Assembly (NCBI GenBank): GCA_023398165.1
Contig: JAEWSQ010000010.1
Coordinates: forward strand, 1-38,144
From: Spirochaetota bacterium
GTDB taxonomy: Bacteria > Spirochaetota > Spirochaetia > Treponematales > Treponemataceae
Direction: 5' to 3'
DNA length: 38,144 nt
The notes beneath the pieces are model-generated. The model was not told the origin of the DNA. It saw only the letters and a program-made list of their open reading frames with translations, and made no database searches. Shown here piece after piece: positions 8,882-17,661 of this stretch. The translations under genes were made by a program, and so were the position numbers. Within the stretch, counting starts at the first letter, position 1. Every line of letters starts with the position of its first letter.

Positions 8882-10018
8882 CTAACTGCTGCTGACCCGC
8901 TGCAAAATTTTTTGTTCAGCAACTGCCTTATAAAATTCTGAGGGGTTTTCATTAACAGGAATAGATAAGAGTCTTTCAATAGCCATTCCCGCAGCTCCGA
9001 GAGTTATAGAATCATGCGTGTATTCAGGGAATTCCACTGTAATTTTCTGCAGATGAGGATAGTATGATGTTTTTTCTGACATATCGGCAAATTCTTTTGT
9101 AAACTGTTCTCTATAATTGCGTAATGATCCGACTATGAAAACCTTATTCACATCGAGCATTGTGGAAATATAGCTGATGTCGAAAGCAAGAGATTGAATA
9201 TACCTAGAGAATACTTCCGGTTTGCTTTTTATTTGTAAACGGGTCATATAATCACCGAATAATTTTATACCATCGGTAAACGCCAGATGACTCTGCATTC
9301 TCACCTCTCCTGCACAGTGACTGCTGCCTTCAAATGCTTTCTGATCAAAAAACAACGCTGTACCGTGAATAATTCTGCGGAATTCATCTGTGGGAGGCTC
9401 ATGTTCAACAAGATTCATATAGTGAAGGTAAAAATTACTCTTTTCCCGCATGAAAGATACAAGAGCCCATCCTATGCACCGTGCATCATTATCATAAAAC
9501 ACAGGGAAATCCTTTGATCCGATTTTTTCAGGTAAAAGCTTCGGCTCATTGACCTTTAACGGCTGTGAGGCTAAAAGCGTATGAGATTCGGAATCGACAA
9601 TTCCCGGCAATGCAACACCGAGAGCCCCTATTGGAATTCCTGATTCAAGAAGATAGTACGGTAGAACAATGTTAAGGAAACTGTCCAAGTCGGAAGACTC
9701 CTGTTTCCACATCTTTTCATATATTTTTTTTCCTTCCAGATTACAGATAACTAAACTGCAGCACTCGGGCTGAACCTCGACACCGGCAATTGCTAAACGG
9801 TCTGCATGAATGCCTAAAGGCTGCTTTTTTGTCTGTGTGTCTAAACAGGTAATCCATCGGTCATCCTCAAGAAAAGAAGTTAATTGTGTTGTAATAGATT
9901 TATTTATGTTGAGTGTTTTACTTAATTCTGCTCGTGTAATACCCGGATTTTTATATATCATCCTGAGGATTGAACTCATCTGCCAAATTGTCACTTTACC
10001 AGTTGGACTTGGTTTCAT
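8882..10018 (-). CDS. ROK-family transcriptional regulator
   Basis: 378 residues. Residues 1-75 are a winged helix (ILRMIYKNPGITRAELSKTL and following), as in NagC/XylR-type repressors. The ROK domain follows (GALGVALPGIVD, CAGEVRM). The zinc-binding CxCGxxGC cluster and an intact ATP motif are not seen, so it is a regulator without sugar kinase activity. The ligand is probably a sugar or sugar phosphate, by family. First gene of a unit with the HAD phosphatase and the membrane LuxR protein; it reads divergently from the lipoprotein genes across 237 bp, which is a likely operator region. Confidence 0.82.
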   Translation of the reverse strand: MKPSPTGKVTIWQMSSILRMIYKNPGITRAELSKTLNINKSITTQLTSFLEDDRWITCLDTQTKKQPLGIHADRLAIAGVEVQPECCSLVICNLEGKKIYEKMWKQESSDLDSFLNIVLPYYLLESGIPIGALGVALPGIVDSESHTLLASQPLKVNEPKLLPEKIGSKDFPVFYDNDARCIGWALVSFMREKSNFYLHYMNLVEHEPPTDEFRRIIHGTALFFDQKAFEGSSHCAGEVRMQSHLAFTDGIKLFGDYMTRLQIKSKPEVFSRYIQSLAFDISYISTMLDVNKVFIVGSLRNYREQFTKEFADMSEKTSYYPHLQKITVEFPEYTHDSITLGAAGMAIERLLSIPVNENPSEFYKAVAEQKILQRVSSS

Positions 10019-10188
10019 AGACTAATTTTCTCCTTTCCATTCGAAGTACGAAAGTCTCCAAAATATAACATAGAATGAGCTTTTTTAATACACCATTATC
10101 GCATTACATAATAAATCACTTTAAGGCTATTTTACAACACGTATTTTTATAGTATTTTTATTACTATTTTTTGTTTACTTTTATGGAC

Positions 10189-10194
10189 TATAAT
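10189..10194 (+). promoter_or_regulatory. Candidate -10 box (TATAAT) of the lipoprotein operon
   Basis: The 237-bp divergent region 10019-10255 is very AT-rich. A consensus TATAAT lies 62 bp before the first lipoprotein ATG. I find no matching -35 at 16-18 bp, so the assignment is weak; T-rich tracts and a TAGTA...TACTA inverted repeat precede it. Confidence 0.3.
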
Positions 10195-10255
10195 AGCAAA
10201 CTGTGTTATTATATCAACAATAATCGGGAGAAACGATTAGATGTAGGAGACAAGT

Positions 10256-11194
10256 ATGAAAAAAAAGTTCTTTTATACGGCAGGAATGCTCGTAATCACT
10301 GCTGGAGTCTTGATGTTCACTGTAACCGGTTGTGCCAGTTTAACAACCAGTCTGCGGACACTTATTAATCCTGATAAGCAATTACCGGATGATGGTATTA
10401 CAAGCGATCTTCACAAAGCTAACATAGGAAAGATTATCTTTTCATCAAGCGTGATAGAATTGGAAAACCCCGATGCAGCTGCACTCAAGTCAAGCTTTAC
10501 GCAGGATGATTATATTTTCGGCCGCTTTTACCTGAGCGAATCGCTTCAAAACCATATATACCACGAACAGCGTATAAAAAAGGACTATCCTAAGTATTCA
10601 TACAATGTATACATCGATAATGAACTTCAAAACTTCACTCTCTATAAAGGAGCTTCGATGCCCGAAGATGGTATTACAACAAGGCAGTTAAAAATACGTG
10701 TAAAACGGACTGAGGCAGGCTGGGGCGAGACAGGAGAGTGGGTTAAATTTGTAAACAGTACGATGACTCCCGGTAAACATCTTGTAAAACTTGAGCTTAA
10801 ATCCGAGGATACTGGAAAAGTTGTGGCCGCAGGCGAGTTTACCTACGAAAAGAAAGAGAAACCAGCTCTCTACGGCACTACTTTTGCTGATTATACAGCC
10901 GGGAAAACGGATAAAACCCTCGAAAAAAATATGCTCGAAACAATCAAGAAAAAATTCGTTTCGGATAAAGAAACATGGACCGGCCTTAAAATTAAAAGCG
11001 AAGACTGGTTCATTATGAGAGATGAATTGGGTAATATTACGTCCCGGGTTATGGAAGCATGGGCTCAGTTTAAAAAAAGCGACGGAACAGTCTGGGTTCA
11101 AAAGTTTTTACTTGGTCAGGAATATGACGGAAACGGCTACTTGTCATCTTTCCTTCTTTTAGATTATGAAAACGCAGAAGAAGTAGATGAATAA
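10256..11194 (+). CDS. Putative lipoprotein, unknown function
   Basis: 312 residues with a lipoprotein signal: MKKKFFYTAG, a hydrophobic stretch and a TGC lipobox at about residue 26, so it should be anchored in the inner or outer membrane facing the periplasm or the surface. The rest is beta-rich and hydrophilic with no motif I recognise; the C-terminal half (about 200-300) has a compact domain with conserved-looking Trp and Tyr. AGGAG lies 6 bp before the ATG. It is followed directly by a second lipoprotein gene, so the pair is probably co-expressed. Confidence 0.7.
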   Translation: MKKKFFYTAGMLVITAGVLMFTVTGCASLTTSLRTLINPDKQLPDDGITSDLHKANIGKIIFSSSVIELENPDAAALKSSFTQDDYIFGRFYLSESLQNHIYHEQRIKKDYPKYSYNVYIDNELQNFTLYKGASMPEDGITTRQLKIRVKRTEAGWGETGEWVKFVNSTMTPGKHLVKLELKSEDTGKVVAAGEFTYEKKEKPALYGTTFADYTAGKTDKTLEKNMLETIKKKFVSDKETWTGLKIKSEDWFIMRDELGNITSRVMEAWAQFKKSDGTVWVQKFLLGQEYDGNGYLSSFLLLDYENAEEVDE

Positions 11195-11210
11195 TAACAC
11201 GGAGTGCACT

Positions 11211-11888
11211 ATGAAACAATCTAAATTTAAATCGATTTTTGTATACACAGCATCAGTCTTACTGTTTATTACTGTCTTTATGGTATCTTCCTGTTCTCCA
11301 AAACCCACAAAAAGCATCAACCTTGTGAATACAGGAACAGAAAAAAGATCTATAACTATGGAACTCATTCTAAGCGATGGAAGCATTGAAGAACTCTATA
11401 CTATAGATACAACCCTTAATCCGGGGGAAGAGGCATGGGAAAGGATTGAACAGGGGTCTTATTATGTTTCTATTTGGGACTCAAAAGACCAGCTTGTCGA
11501 ACGTTTTGAAAGTGTTCCGGTAAAACTGGAAGACGGCAAGAGTAATTATAATCCCATAATAATAGATATTGCTCTCGATAAAAAATATGTTATTGCAAAT
11601 ATTAATTATCTGTATGAAGGCGGTGACTTTGCAGAAATTATTTCAGAGGCTTCAGGAACAAACCAGTCAAGTCTAAAAATAGTTAAGGTATACGACGGAA
11701 CGAAGCCCTTTGAGGTTGAAGCAGAATATAGAAGCTCAGTACATTTTGTTAATATTTTTACCAAAAAAATACCCGAAAAAGTAGAGGCAAGAGCTGTGGT
11801 ATATGCACTTGTTCCTTTCTCTGCCGACATTACCGACACGCCCTCTTCATTAAATGCAGTGCATAAGGCTCTACTCGAAAAGCTTTAA
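11211..11888 (+). CDS. Putative lipoprotein, unknown function
   Basis: 225 residues from the ATG at 11211, chosen for the GGAG 6 bp upstream; an in-frame ATG at 11187 has no ribosome-binding site and would overlap the previous gene. The signal peptide ends in MVSSC, giving the lipidated Cys. The mature part begins with a beta-sandwich-like stretch (INLVNTGTEKRSITMEL); no catalytic motif is visible. Spacing of 16 bp from the upstream lipoprotein gene points to a two-gene operon that ends at the hairpin cluster and terminator downstream. Confidence 0.68.
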   Translation: MKQSKFKSIFVYTASVLLFITVFMVSSCSPKPTKSINLVNTGTEKRSITMELILSDGSIEELYTIDTTLNPGEEAWERIEQGSYYVSIWDSKDQLVERFESVPVKLEDGKSNYNPIIIDIALDKKYVIANINYLYEGGDFAEIISEASGTNQSSLKIVKVYDGTKPFEVEAEYRSSVHFVNIFTKKIPEKVEARAVVYALVPFSADITDTPSSLNAVHKALLEKL

Positions 11889-11908
11889 GAAGTTTCAATC
11901 TAATAGAG

Positions 11909-12046
11909 GCAATTTCAAAAGTCAGACGAGTTTTGAAATTGCTACTTTAATGTAGCGACAGAATTTTTATAACTAACTATATCAAAAGGAGTTATAAAAA
12001 TTCTGTAAAGCCACTTGAGAAAGTTAACAGACTTTTGAAAGTGGCT
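11909..12046. other. Cluster of tandem stem-loops
   Basis: Between the lipoprotein gene and the terminator there are, in order: a perfect 12-bp stem (11909-11920 with 11931-11942, 10-nt loop), a 5-bp stem (11941-11945 with 11952-11956), a perfect 17-bp stem (11958-11974 with 11990-12006, 15-nt loop) and an 8-bp stem (12009-12016 with 12039-12046) with an inner AAAGT/ACTTT pair. The first and last share an AAAGT-CAGAC-TTTTGAAA pattern, so they may be diverged copies of one element. None has a T-run of its own. Possible roles: mRNA 3' stabiliser, small RNA, or remnant of a miniature element. Confidence 0.6.
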
Positions 12047-12068
12047 CAAGCTCATCATAATAAAAAAG

Positions 12069-12103
12069 GGCTGCCTTCGAAGTTAAAACTTTTTCAGGCA
12101 GCC
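12069..12103. terminator. Bidirectional rho-independent terminator
   Basis: Perfect stem GGCTGCCT/AGGCAGCC (12069-12076 with 12096-12103), preceded by AAAAAA and followed by TTTTTTT, so it works for both converging transcripts: the lipoprotein operon (plus) and the AraC-type gene (minus), whose stop is 7 bp away. Confidence 0.9.
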
Positions 12104-12109
12104 TTTTTT

Positions 12110-13003
12110 TTACTCCGTCCTCTTTCCAACCGGAATATATAAATCTATACGCACCTTATGTTCAGGATCCGAAAACGGATCGTTCATGACAAATTCCAAA
12201 AAATCGCGTTCACAATCTAAACCCCAGGTGCTTACCGGAAGATAATCTGTCACCACCTGTTTGTACACTAAGCCTAGCCGGTCATTGGTATCATAAAACT
12301 CATACTTCAAAAAAAGTCCGCCTTTTACCGTTTTATACAAAACCGAAGTGTCCGATTCATCAAATCCTTCCGGCAGAATTACACAGACGTCCGAGGTTTT
12401 TTCGTTATCAGATTTATCCGGCTCATCATATGATATACCAAAAAACTGATGTTCAGGCGGGGTTAAACCCTTCGGGAAAGCCCACTCCATAAGATTGAGC
12501 CACAGTGCTCCTGTTTCAAGGTACGAACCTTTTTGTGTAACATAGGCAGCTCTCATGCCGTCTAGAAGCGTTTCTTTCAAATTCATTTCAATTATCCTCC
12601 TTACAAAACTAGTTATAGGATAATTGTGCTCTATATGGTTCTTTCCATCTTCTATAATAATGCTTTTTTCTTCCTGTTTAATGCTCTGTTTTTTTCTGAA
12701 TTCTATGGGGGTGAACCCGGTACTGCGTTTAAAAAGTTTGTTAAAATTCGACAGAGTATTGAATCCCGCTTCAGAACTGACACTCAAAACTGATAAATCC
12801 GTTGTCTTTAGAAGATTCCCGGTAAAAGAAATCCTTTTCTCCTGAATATATGCCGTTATCGATAAACCCTCTGAAGATGAGAAAAGCCGTGAAAGATGAA
12901 AAGGAGACAGACATGCAACCGATGAAAGAACCTCCATGGAAATTGTTTGGGTAAAATGATTATCAATATAAGCCTTTGTATTTTCTATTCTCCGGTCTGT
13001 CAT
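12110..13003 (-). CDS. AraC-family regulator with GyrI-like ligand-binding domain
   Basis: 297 residues. Residues 1-105 are a two-HTH AraC domain (MEVLSSVACLSPFHLSRLF, then FNTLSNFNKLFKRSTGFTP). After a short linker, residues 140-295 look like the GyrI/SOUL-type effector-binding fold (MRAAYVTQKGSY, YLPVSTWGLD) found in Rob- and BmrR-like drug-responsive activators. Such proteins respond to hydrophobic small molecules and activate efflux or detoxification genes; no such target is adjacent. It reads away from the GGDEF gene, and the two share a 209-bp upstream region. Confidence 0.82.
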   Translation of the reverse strand: MTDRRIENTKAYIDNHFTQTISMEVLSSVACLSPFHLSRLFSSSEGLSITAYIQEKRISFTGNLLKTTDLSVLSVSSEAGFNTLSNFNKLFKRSTGFTPIEFRKKQSIKQEEKSIIIEDGKNHIEHNYPITSFVRRIIEMNLKETLLDGMRAAYVTQKGSYLETGALWLNLMEWAFPKGLTPPEHQFFGISYDEPDKSDNEKTSDVCVILPEGFDESDTSVLYKTVKGGLFLKYEFYDTNDRLGLVYKQVVTDYLPVSTWGLDCERDFLEFVMNDPFSDPEHKVRIDLYIPVGKRTE

Positions 13004-13212
13004 AGTATTTTCTTATTGTACTTTAGCAGTATAAACCATAACAAAAAAGTATTCAAATTAGTACACAGGTAAATTGCATTCCCTGTTCCCCCTTTTCACA
13101 TCGTTTTGTTTATCACTCGCTTTATTTTCTTGACAGTTTTATCTTCTGCCTCTTATACTTAAAAGAGGGGTTGAAGATAAATTGTAAAAAAGGGAGATTT
13201 CCTTACAAAGCA

Positions 13213-15501
13213 ATGAATAAGCATCAAAGAAGAAAATGTATTGTACATCTCAGCGCCCCCCTCGACAATTTTTACTCATCCGAATTTTGGAAAGGTGCAA
13301 GCGATGAAGCCGTTCGGCTCGGTTATGATTTTATCAGTGTAAGCGGAGGCTTACAGGTTTCCTGGCTTAACGGTATAGATATTGCAAGCTCTATAAACGA
13401 AGCCCGCTCCACCCTCATGTATCAGCTGCCGGATAAATCCATGTTTGACGGTGTCATCATGTGGGGAGCCCAGATGAAGCATGATGCCGATGACCACTTA
13501 ATCCAGGCCCTTGTTGATCATTTTTTTCCTCTTCCCATAGTATCGGTCGGATGGGAAGGCAAGGGTGTTACCTGCCTCAATGTAAATAATTACGATTCAA
13601 TGAAAGAACTTGCTCATCATATGATTTCGGTACACGGGCATACGAAAATTGCATATCTGAAAAATGACCGTGAAAATGAACCATTAGAGTTTTCTGAGCG
13701 CTGCAGCGCATATAAAGATGCCCTGGAAAATGAACATATACGTGTTGATGAATCGTTAATTGTAGACGGGAATGCCATTCAAAAAGTCTCTTTACAATTA
13801 CAGACCCCCTCAAACGCCCATAACTGGGGATCCTTTGGAATCATAGAACTCATAGATAATAGAAAACTGGCTCCAGGTAAGGATTTTACCGCTGTCATAA
13901 CGAGGGATGATAAATGTGCATTAAGTGTCGTTGAGGAACTTAGAAAAAGGGGATTCAGGGTTCCGGAAGATATTGCCGTTACAGGATTTGACAACATCAT
14001 AGAAGGCCGTTGTTCTTCTCCTCCTTTGTCCACTGTTTCGCAGTCTTTTAGAGAACAAGGTTCCCTTGCGGTTCGGAAAATTGACAGTATTATTTCAAAT
14101 ACTTCCGGCTGCGATTCGGGAATCAATACTATGAGAGTTATAATTCGGGAATCCTGCGGATGTACAAACCGGTTTGCAAAAACTATTCTTGAAGAACATC
14201 AGCATAAAGAATCTGGAGGCATTCCTCAAAGCTTACGCAACACCGGAATGGAGCAGCTTACTTCACTCGGCATAAGCGGCAGAAGAGCAAGCGACATATC
14301 GAACTCTCTGGACAAAGCCGCCAAGGCATTTAGTTCCGCGGGCGAAGATCCTATGGAGATCGTGCCCCTTGTAGAAGAACTGGCACTGAAAGGTGCAATA
14401 AATCAAACAACCAGAGCCGCGGCAAATATTTTAGCCGGAGACATTGCACAAAGGCTCCAGCTGATGGGCAAAATTAAGGCTGAAAAAAGAAGAGAAACCC
14501 TTGATGCTATAGATCAAAGTATATTTGCCAGTTATGACATGAATATTATTTTACCCAGCATCGAAACCGAACTCCCTGCGCTGGGAGCCTGTTCATGCTG
14601 GATCGTTTTATACGAAGATCCCTTTAGACCCGATAAAAACGGTAAGATGCTGTTTTCCTACATCAACGGTACCCACGTCGATATAAAGAACATTTCTGCA
14701 CAAGTATTCCCTGTTTCATCGATTCTGCCGGATGAACTTTTCCCGGATCCATTGGTACCCCATTCGCTGTTTATACAGAGCCTTCATTTTGGAAACCGCC
14801 GGATAGGCTACGTAATACTGCAGGATGATAATTCCGACGGAAGATCTTTTTCAAGTTTGGCGCTGCGGTTAAGCGGAGCACTGGAAGGAGCCTTTCTTGT
14901 AAATGATTTAAATAAAAAAAGGGAAGAGCTGGAGAAGGCATATGAGGAAATTCTTGCATTATCGAATCATGACAGCTTAACCCATTTGAGCAACCGGCGG
15001 GACTTTGAAAGAGAGCTTTTTGCAGAACACCGCAGAATGATCCGCTATGAAAATGCGGAAGAACACACATATTCCATACTTTTTATAGATCTTGACAACT
15101 TTAAATACTACAATGACAACTTCGGGCATGATGTAGGAGACGCCGCTCTCATAGCATTTGCACGGTTTCTCCCCTCCTGTGTTAGAATAACCGACATTAT
15201 TGCCCGGTACGGCGGCGACGAGTTTGTGTGCCTTTTACCGGAAACGCCGATGGAAGGCGCTGTCATTGTCGCAGAACGGATTCTTTCTAAATTAAAAGAA
15301 ATGGGAAACCTGCTTGCAGAGACGCAGTCAATATCAGACATAAAACTCTCAGTCCCTGAAGAAAAACTCCTTTACTGTTCAATTGGTATTGCTGTACAGC
15401 AGGATACCATGGCAGCAGATGAAGTGGTAAAAGCAGCCGATGAAGGTCTGTATTTGGCAAAGAAAAACGGTAAAGGCTGCTGGAAAACTTCACAAAAATA
15501 A
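13213..15501 (+). CDS. Diguanylate cyclase (GGDEF) with LacI/periplasmic-binding-protein-type sensor domain
   Basis: 762 residues from the ATG at 13213; the frame extends to a TTG at 13171, which has no ribosome-binding site, so the start is not certain. Residues 10 to about 320 are a LacI/Peripla_BP_3-type ligand domain (GHTKIAYLK, ITRDDKCALSVV, VPEDIAVTGFDN) without signal peptide or membrane span, so it is cytoplasmic. A helical and GAF-like middle follows. The C-terminal GGDEF domain has HDSLTHLSNRRDF, DLDNFKYYNDNFGHDVGD and GGDEF near residue 667; RITD just before it is the inhibitory I-site for c-di-GMP. It should make c-di-GMP in response to a sugar-like ligand. Confidence 0.85.
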   Translation: MNKHQRRKCIVHLSAPLDNFYSSEFWKGASDEAVRLGYDFISVSGGLQVSWLNGIDIASSINEARSTLMYQLPDKSMFDGVIMWGAQMKHDADDHLIQALVDHFFPLPIVSVGWEGKGVTCLNVNNYDSMKELAHHMISVHGHTKIAYLKNDRENEPLEFSERCSAYKDALENEHIRVDESLIVDGNAIQKVSLQLQTPSNAHNWGSFGIIELIDNRKLAPGKDFTAVITRDDKCALSVVEELRKRGFRVPEDIAVTGFDNIIEGRCSSPPLSTVSQSFREQGSLAVRKIDSIISNTSGCDSGINTMRVIIRESCGCTNRFAKTILEEHQHKESGGIPQSLRNTGMEQLTSLGISGRRASDISNSLDKAAKAFSSAGEDPMEIVPLVEELALKGAINQTTRAAANILAGDIAQRLQLMGKIKAEKRRETLDAIDQSIFASYDMNIILPSIETELPALGACSCWIVLYEDPFRPDKNGKMLFSYINGTHVDIKNISAQVFPVSSILPDELFPDPLVPHSLFIQSLHFGNRRIGYVILQDDNSDGRSFSSLALRLSGALEGAFLVNDLNKKREELEKAYEEILALSNHDSLTHLSNRRDFERELFAEHRRMIRYENAEEHTYSILFIDLDNFKYYNDNFGHDVGDAALIAFARFLPSCVRITDIIARYGGDEFVCLLPETPMEGAVIVAERILSKLKEMGNLLAETQSISDIKLSVPEEKLLYCSIGIAVQQDTMAADEVVKAADEGLYLAKKNGKGCWKTSQK

Positions 15502-15510
15502 ATTATTTCA

Positions 15511-15918
15511 TCACCTGTCTTTATGTTCTTCCTTATAGCGCGCACTGTTTTTTTCGAGCCATTCATCAAAATTCTCTTTTGCATCCCCCGCTGTTACAAT
15601 AAAGGCCTGAATAAATTTTTCGCCGAATATGCCTGCCTTAGAGGCAATAATTGCAGCATCATTAAAACAAAGCCGAATGGCCGTCTGCTTAGCCTGAGTC
15701 CACTTTTCACTGTCCCATACCTTATCGTATTTCATAGTATAATATAGATACGTTGCTTCTATTATATTTTTTTCATAATCAAAAATATCTCTGTCAAGCT
15801 GTTTAGTAATCTGACGTGTAAAAGACTCAACTGAATAATCAACTTTTTCTTTAGAACCAAAGGCCCATAGGTTAAGAAGTAAAAAGCAGAATAGAACAAT
15901 TGCTGGAAATTTTTTCAT
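15511..15918 (-). CDS. Hypothetical exported protein
   Basis: 135 residues with a signal peptide (MKKFPAIVLFCFLLLNLWAFG) and then a mostly helical, charged mature part with no motif I recognise. The ATG follows GAGGAGCACGCT, a usable ribosome-binding site. It converges with the GGDEF gene, whose stop is only 9 bp from its own, and no terminator is seen between them. Periplasmic location is inferred from the signal peptide. Confidence 0.6.
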   Translation of the reverse strand: MKKFPAIVLFCFLLLNLWAFGSKEKVDYSVESFTRQITKQLDRDIFDYEKNIIEATYLYYTMKYDKVWDSEKWTQAKQTAIRLCFNDAAIIASKAGIFGEKFIQAFIVTAGDAKENFDEWLEKNSARYKEEHKDR

Positions 15919-15977
15919 AGCGTGCTCCTCTTTAAAAATTATTTAAAAACAGTAGAAAACAGTAAGTATACATCTTC

Positions 15978-16619
15978 CTACTCCATAACCTCCACAACAT
16001 CAACCAGTGGTTTATACTTCTTCGCTCTCGGATTGTAGGCACTCACACCTACAGGAATTAAACTCATAAGAACTTCACCCTCTTTCGCCCTGAACAATTC
16101 TGATAATTCTTTTCGCGCAATCACAGGATCATTCATCCAGCATGCGCCTAAACCCCGTTCGTGAACAGCGAGCAGAAAATTTTGTACCGCTGCCCCTATA
16201 GATAATATATCAGGATTCCCGTAAATTTCCATGAGCTTTTCATACGTAAAACCGTTTTCGAGGAATGCACGTTCAAGGCGTTTATCGTAGTAGTCGAGCT
16301 TCGTCATAAAAACAGCAACACAAACAGGCGCTCTGGTAAAAAAAGTGAGCATCTTATTACGGGAATCAAGATACGTTTCATCATACGTCATATTCAAAGA
16401 ATCCAATATTTCTTTCTGCTTCCTGCATAAAATCTCTCCAGCTTTCTTAAGCAGAGCCTTATTATGAATTACAATAAACTTCCAGCACTGACTATTGCAT
16501 CCGCTGGGGGCAGTAACGGCTGTTTTTAAAAGCTCAACAATTTCATTAACAGAAACATCGTCTTCTGTAAATTTCCGGACGCTTCTTCTTGTCTCTGCCA
16601 ATACATGAAAACTTTGCAT
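15978..16619 (-). CDS. Nitroreductase-family flavoprotein
   Basis: 213 residues from the ATG at 16619, chosen because AGGAG lies 5-6 bp upstream; the longer frame to 16646 has none. Hallmarks of the FMN-dependent nitroreductase fold: RRSVRKFTEDDV at the N-terminus, TAPSGCNSQCWKFIVI near residue 50, and GAAVQNFLLAVHERGLGACWMN in the second half. These enzymes reduce nitro compounds, quinones or flavins with NAD(P)H. First of a long series of minus-strand small-molecule genes when read against the coordinates; substrate unknown. Confidence 0.87.
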   Translation of the reverse strand: MQSFHVLAETRRSVRKFTEDDVSVNEIVELLKTAVTAPSGCNSQCWKFIVIHNKALLKKAGEILCRKQKEILDSLNMTYDETYLDSRNKMLTFFTRAPVCVAVFMTKLDYYDKRLERAFLENGFTYEKLMEIYGNPDILSIGAAVQNFLLAVHERGLGACWMNDPVIARKELSELFRAKEGEVLMSLIPVGVSAYNPRAKKYKPLVDVVEVME

Positions 16620-16678
16620 ATTGTCTCCTGTTCTATGTATTCTCATTATTCATCAGATATGTCTCAATAGTTTTACCT

Positions 16679-17227
16679 TCATTTTTTACTTTCTTTACGC
16701 AGCTCTAGTGTCAAACCTTCTTTATCTGCAGCGGCTGTAATAATTTCTTTTACTCTTGCGGCTTTTTCCTTTTCATTGCTGACTGCATCCAGCTTTTCTT
16801 TATTCATTATCTTCAGCACTTCTTCCAATGATTCAATTGCTAAATCATTAGAGGCAAGACAGTAAAAACCTTTACTGCGCCCGTCATTATAATGAGTAAG
16901 CAGCTCCTGAAGAAACTGCTCCCTTAAAAGAAGTTCTTTTTTATATAAAGCAATATCAGTTTTGCCTTTTTCCAAGTTTTCTTTAACCCGTCTGTAGGAT
17001 ATAAAAGAATCATACTCCCCTATGCTTTCATAACGCTTGCAGGGATAGTCATTGCATTGAAAACAAAACTCAATAGTTCCATGCTTTTTACTGCAGGTGA
17101 TGACTGCGCAGGCCGGGTGTTTTTCCTCAAACAAAGCTCCCCCGCATCCTGGACATTTAGAATTTCCTTCTGTGTTATACCTAGGGCATAACGAACAGTT
17201 TAAACCGCATAAAGAAAATGAACTCAT
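16679..17227 (-). CDS. DUF3795 cysteine-rich protein
   Basis: 182 residues. The N-terminal about 75 residues hold a Cys cluster (CGLNCSLCPRY, CPGCGG, CSKKHGTIEFCFQCNDYPC) typical of DUF3795, probably binding zinc or an iron-sulfur centre; the rest is helical and charged. The function of the family is unknown. The ATG at 17227 is preferred because it overlaps the stop of the upstream gene as ATGA; an in-frame ATG at 17248 would give a deeper overlap. Confidence 0.75.
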   Translation of the reverse strand: MSSFSLCGLNCSLCPRYNTEGNSKCPGCGGALFEEKHPACAVITCSKKHGTIEFCFQCNDYPCKRYESIGEYDSFISYRRVKENLEKGKTDIALYKKELLLREQFLQELLTHYNDGRSKGFYCLASNDLAIESLEEVLKIMNKEKLDAVSNEKEKAARVKEIITAAADKEGLTLELRKESKK

Positions 17228-17661
17228 CGATCTTCTGTATTCATCCATAATATGACTCCATTTTTTATAGTCATTCCCTTCAAAGGGCCGTTCTCAAGTT
17301 TCAAGGATTCTAAAATTGCATGAAGAATTTTTTTTTCATGGAAGGAAAAATTATTATCTGCAGCATATTCCAGATACAAGGTTCTATTCTCCCTCCGGTA
17401 GCCGTAATAAAACGTACCGGCTGTTCTCTCATCTCCTTCCAGGCTTGTTTTTAAAATCGAATGGGTTATTCCATATGGACCTGTAACTGCTTCGAGGTAA
17501 TTACTTCCCTTAATGAGAATACCGCGGCCCCATTTAAAACCAAACGGATGAAGTGCCTTATGACAGTCTGCATAATTTCTAATATCTGTAACTGCATCGA
17601 ACCCTATGAGAATATGTTCTACTGTAAGAGACCCCTTGGTATAAGCCGTTTTAAACTCCAA
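17224..17661 (-). CDS. Conserved small protein of unknown function
   Basis: A frame of about 145 residues. No ATG is available near the 5' end; a TTG at 17661 gives a small overlap with the PhzF-like gene, while a GTG at 17724 would overlap it by 74 bp, so the start is uncertain. The sequence (ADCHKALHPFGFKWGRG, TGPYGITHSILK, TAGTFYYGYRREN) is globular without signal peptide. No named domain recognised. It sits in a chain of overlapping genes (PhzF-like, this gene, DUF3795), which implies one transcript. Confidence 0.55.
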   Translation of the reverse strand: MEFKTAYTKGSLTVEHILIGFDAVTDIRNYADCHKALHPFGFKWGRGILIKGSNYLEAVTGPYGITHSILKTSLEGDERTAGTFYYGYRRENRTLYLEYAADNNFSFHEKKILHAILESLKLENGPLKGMTIKNGVILWMNTEDR

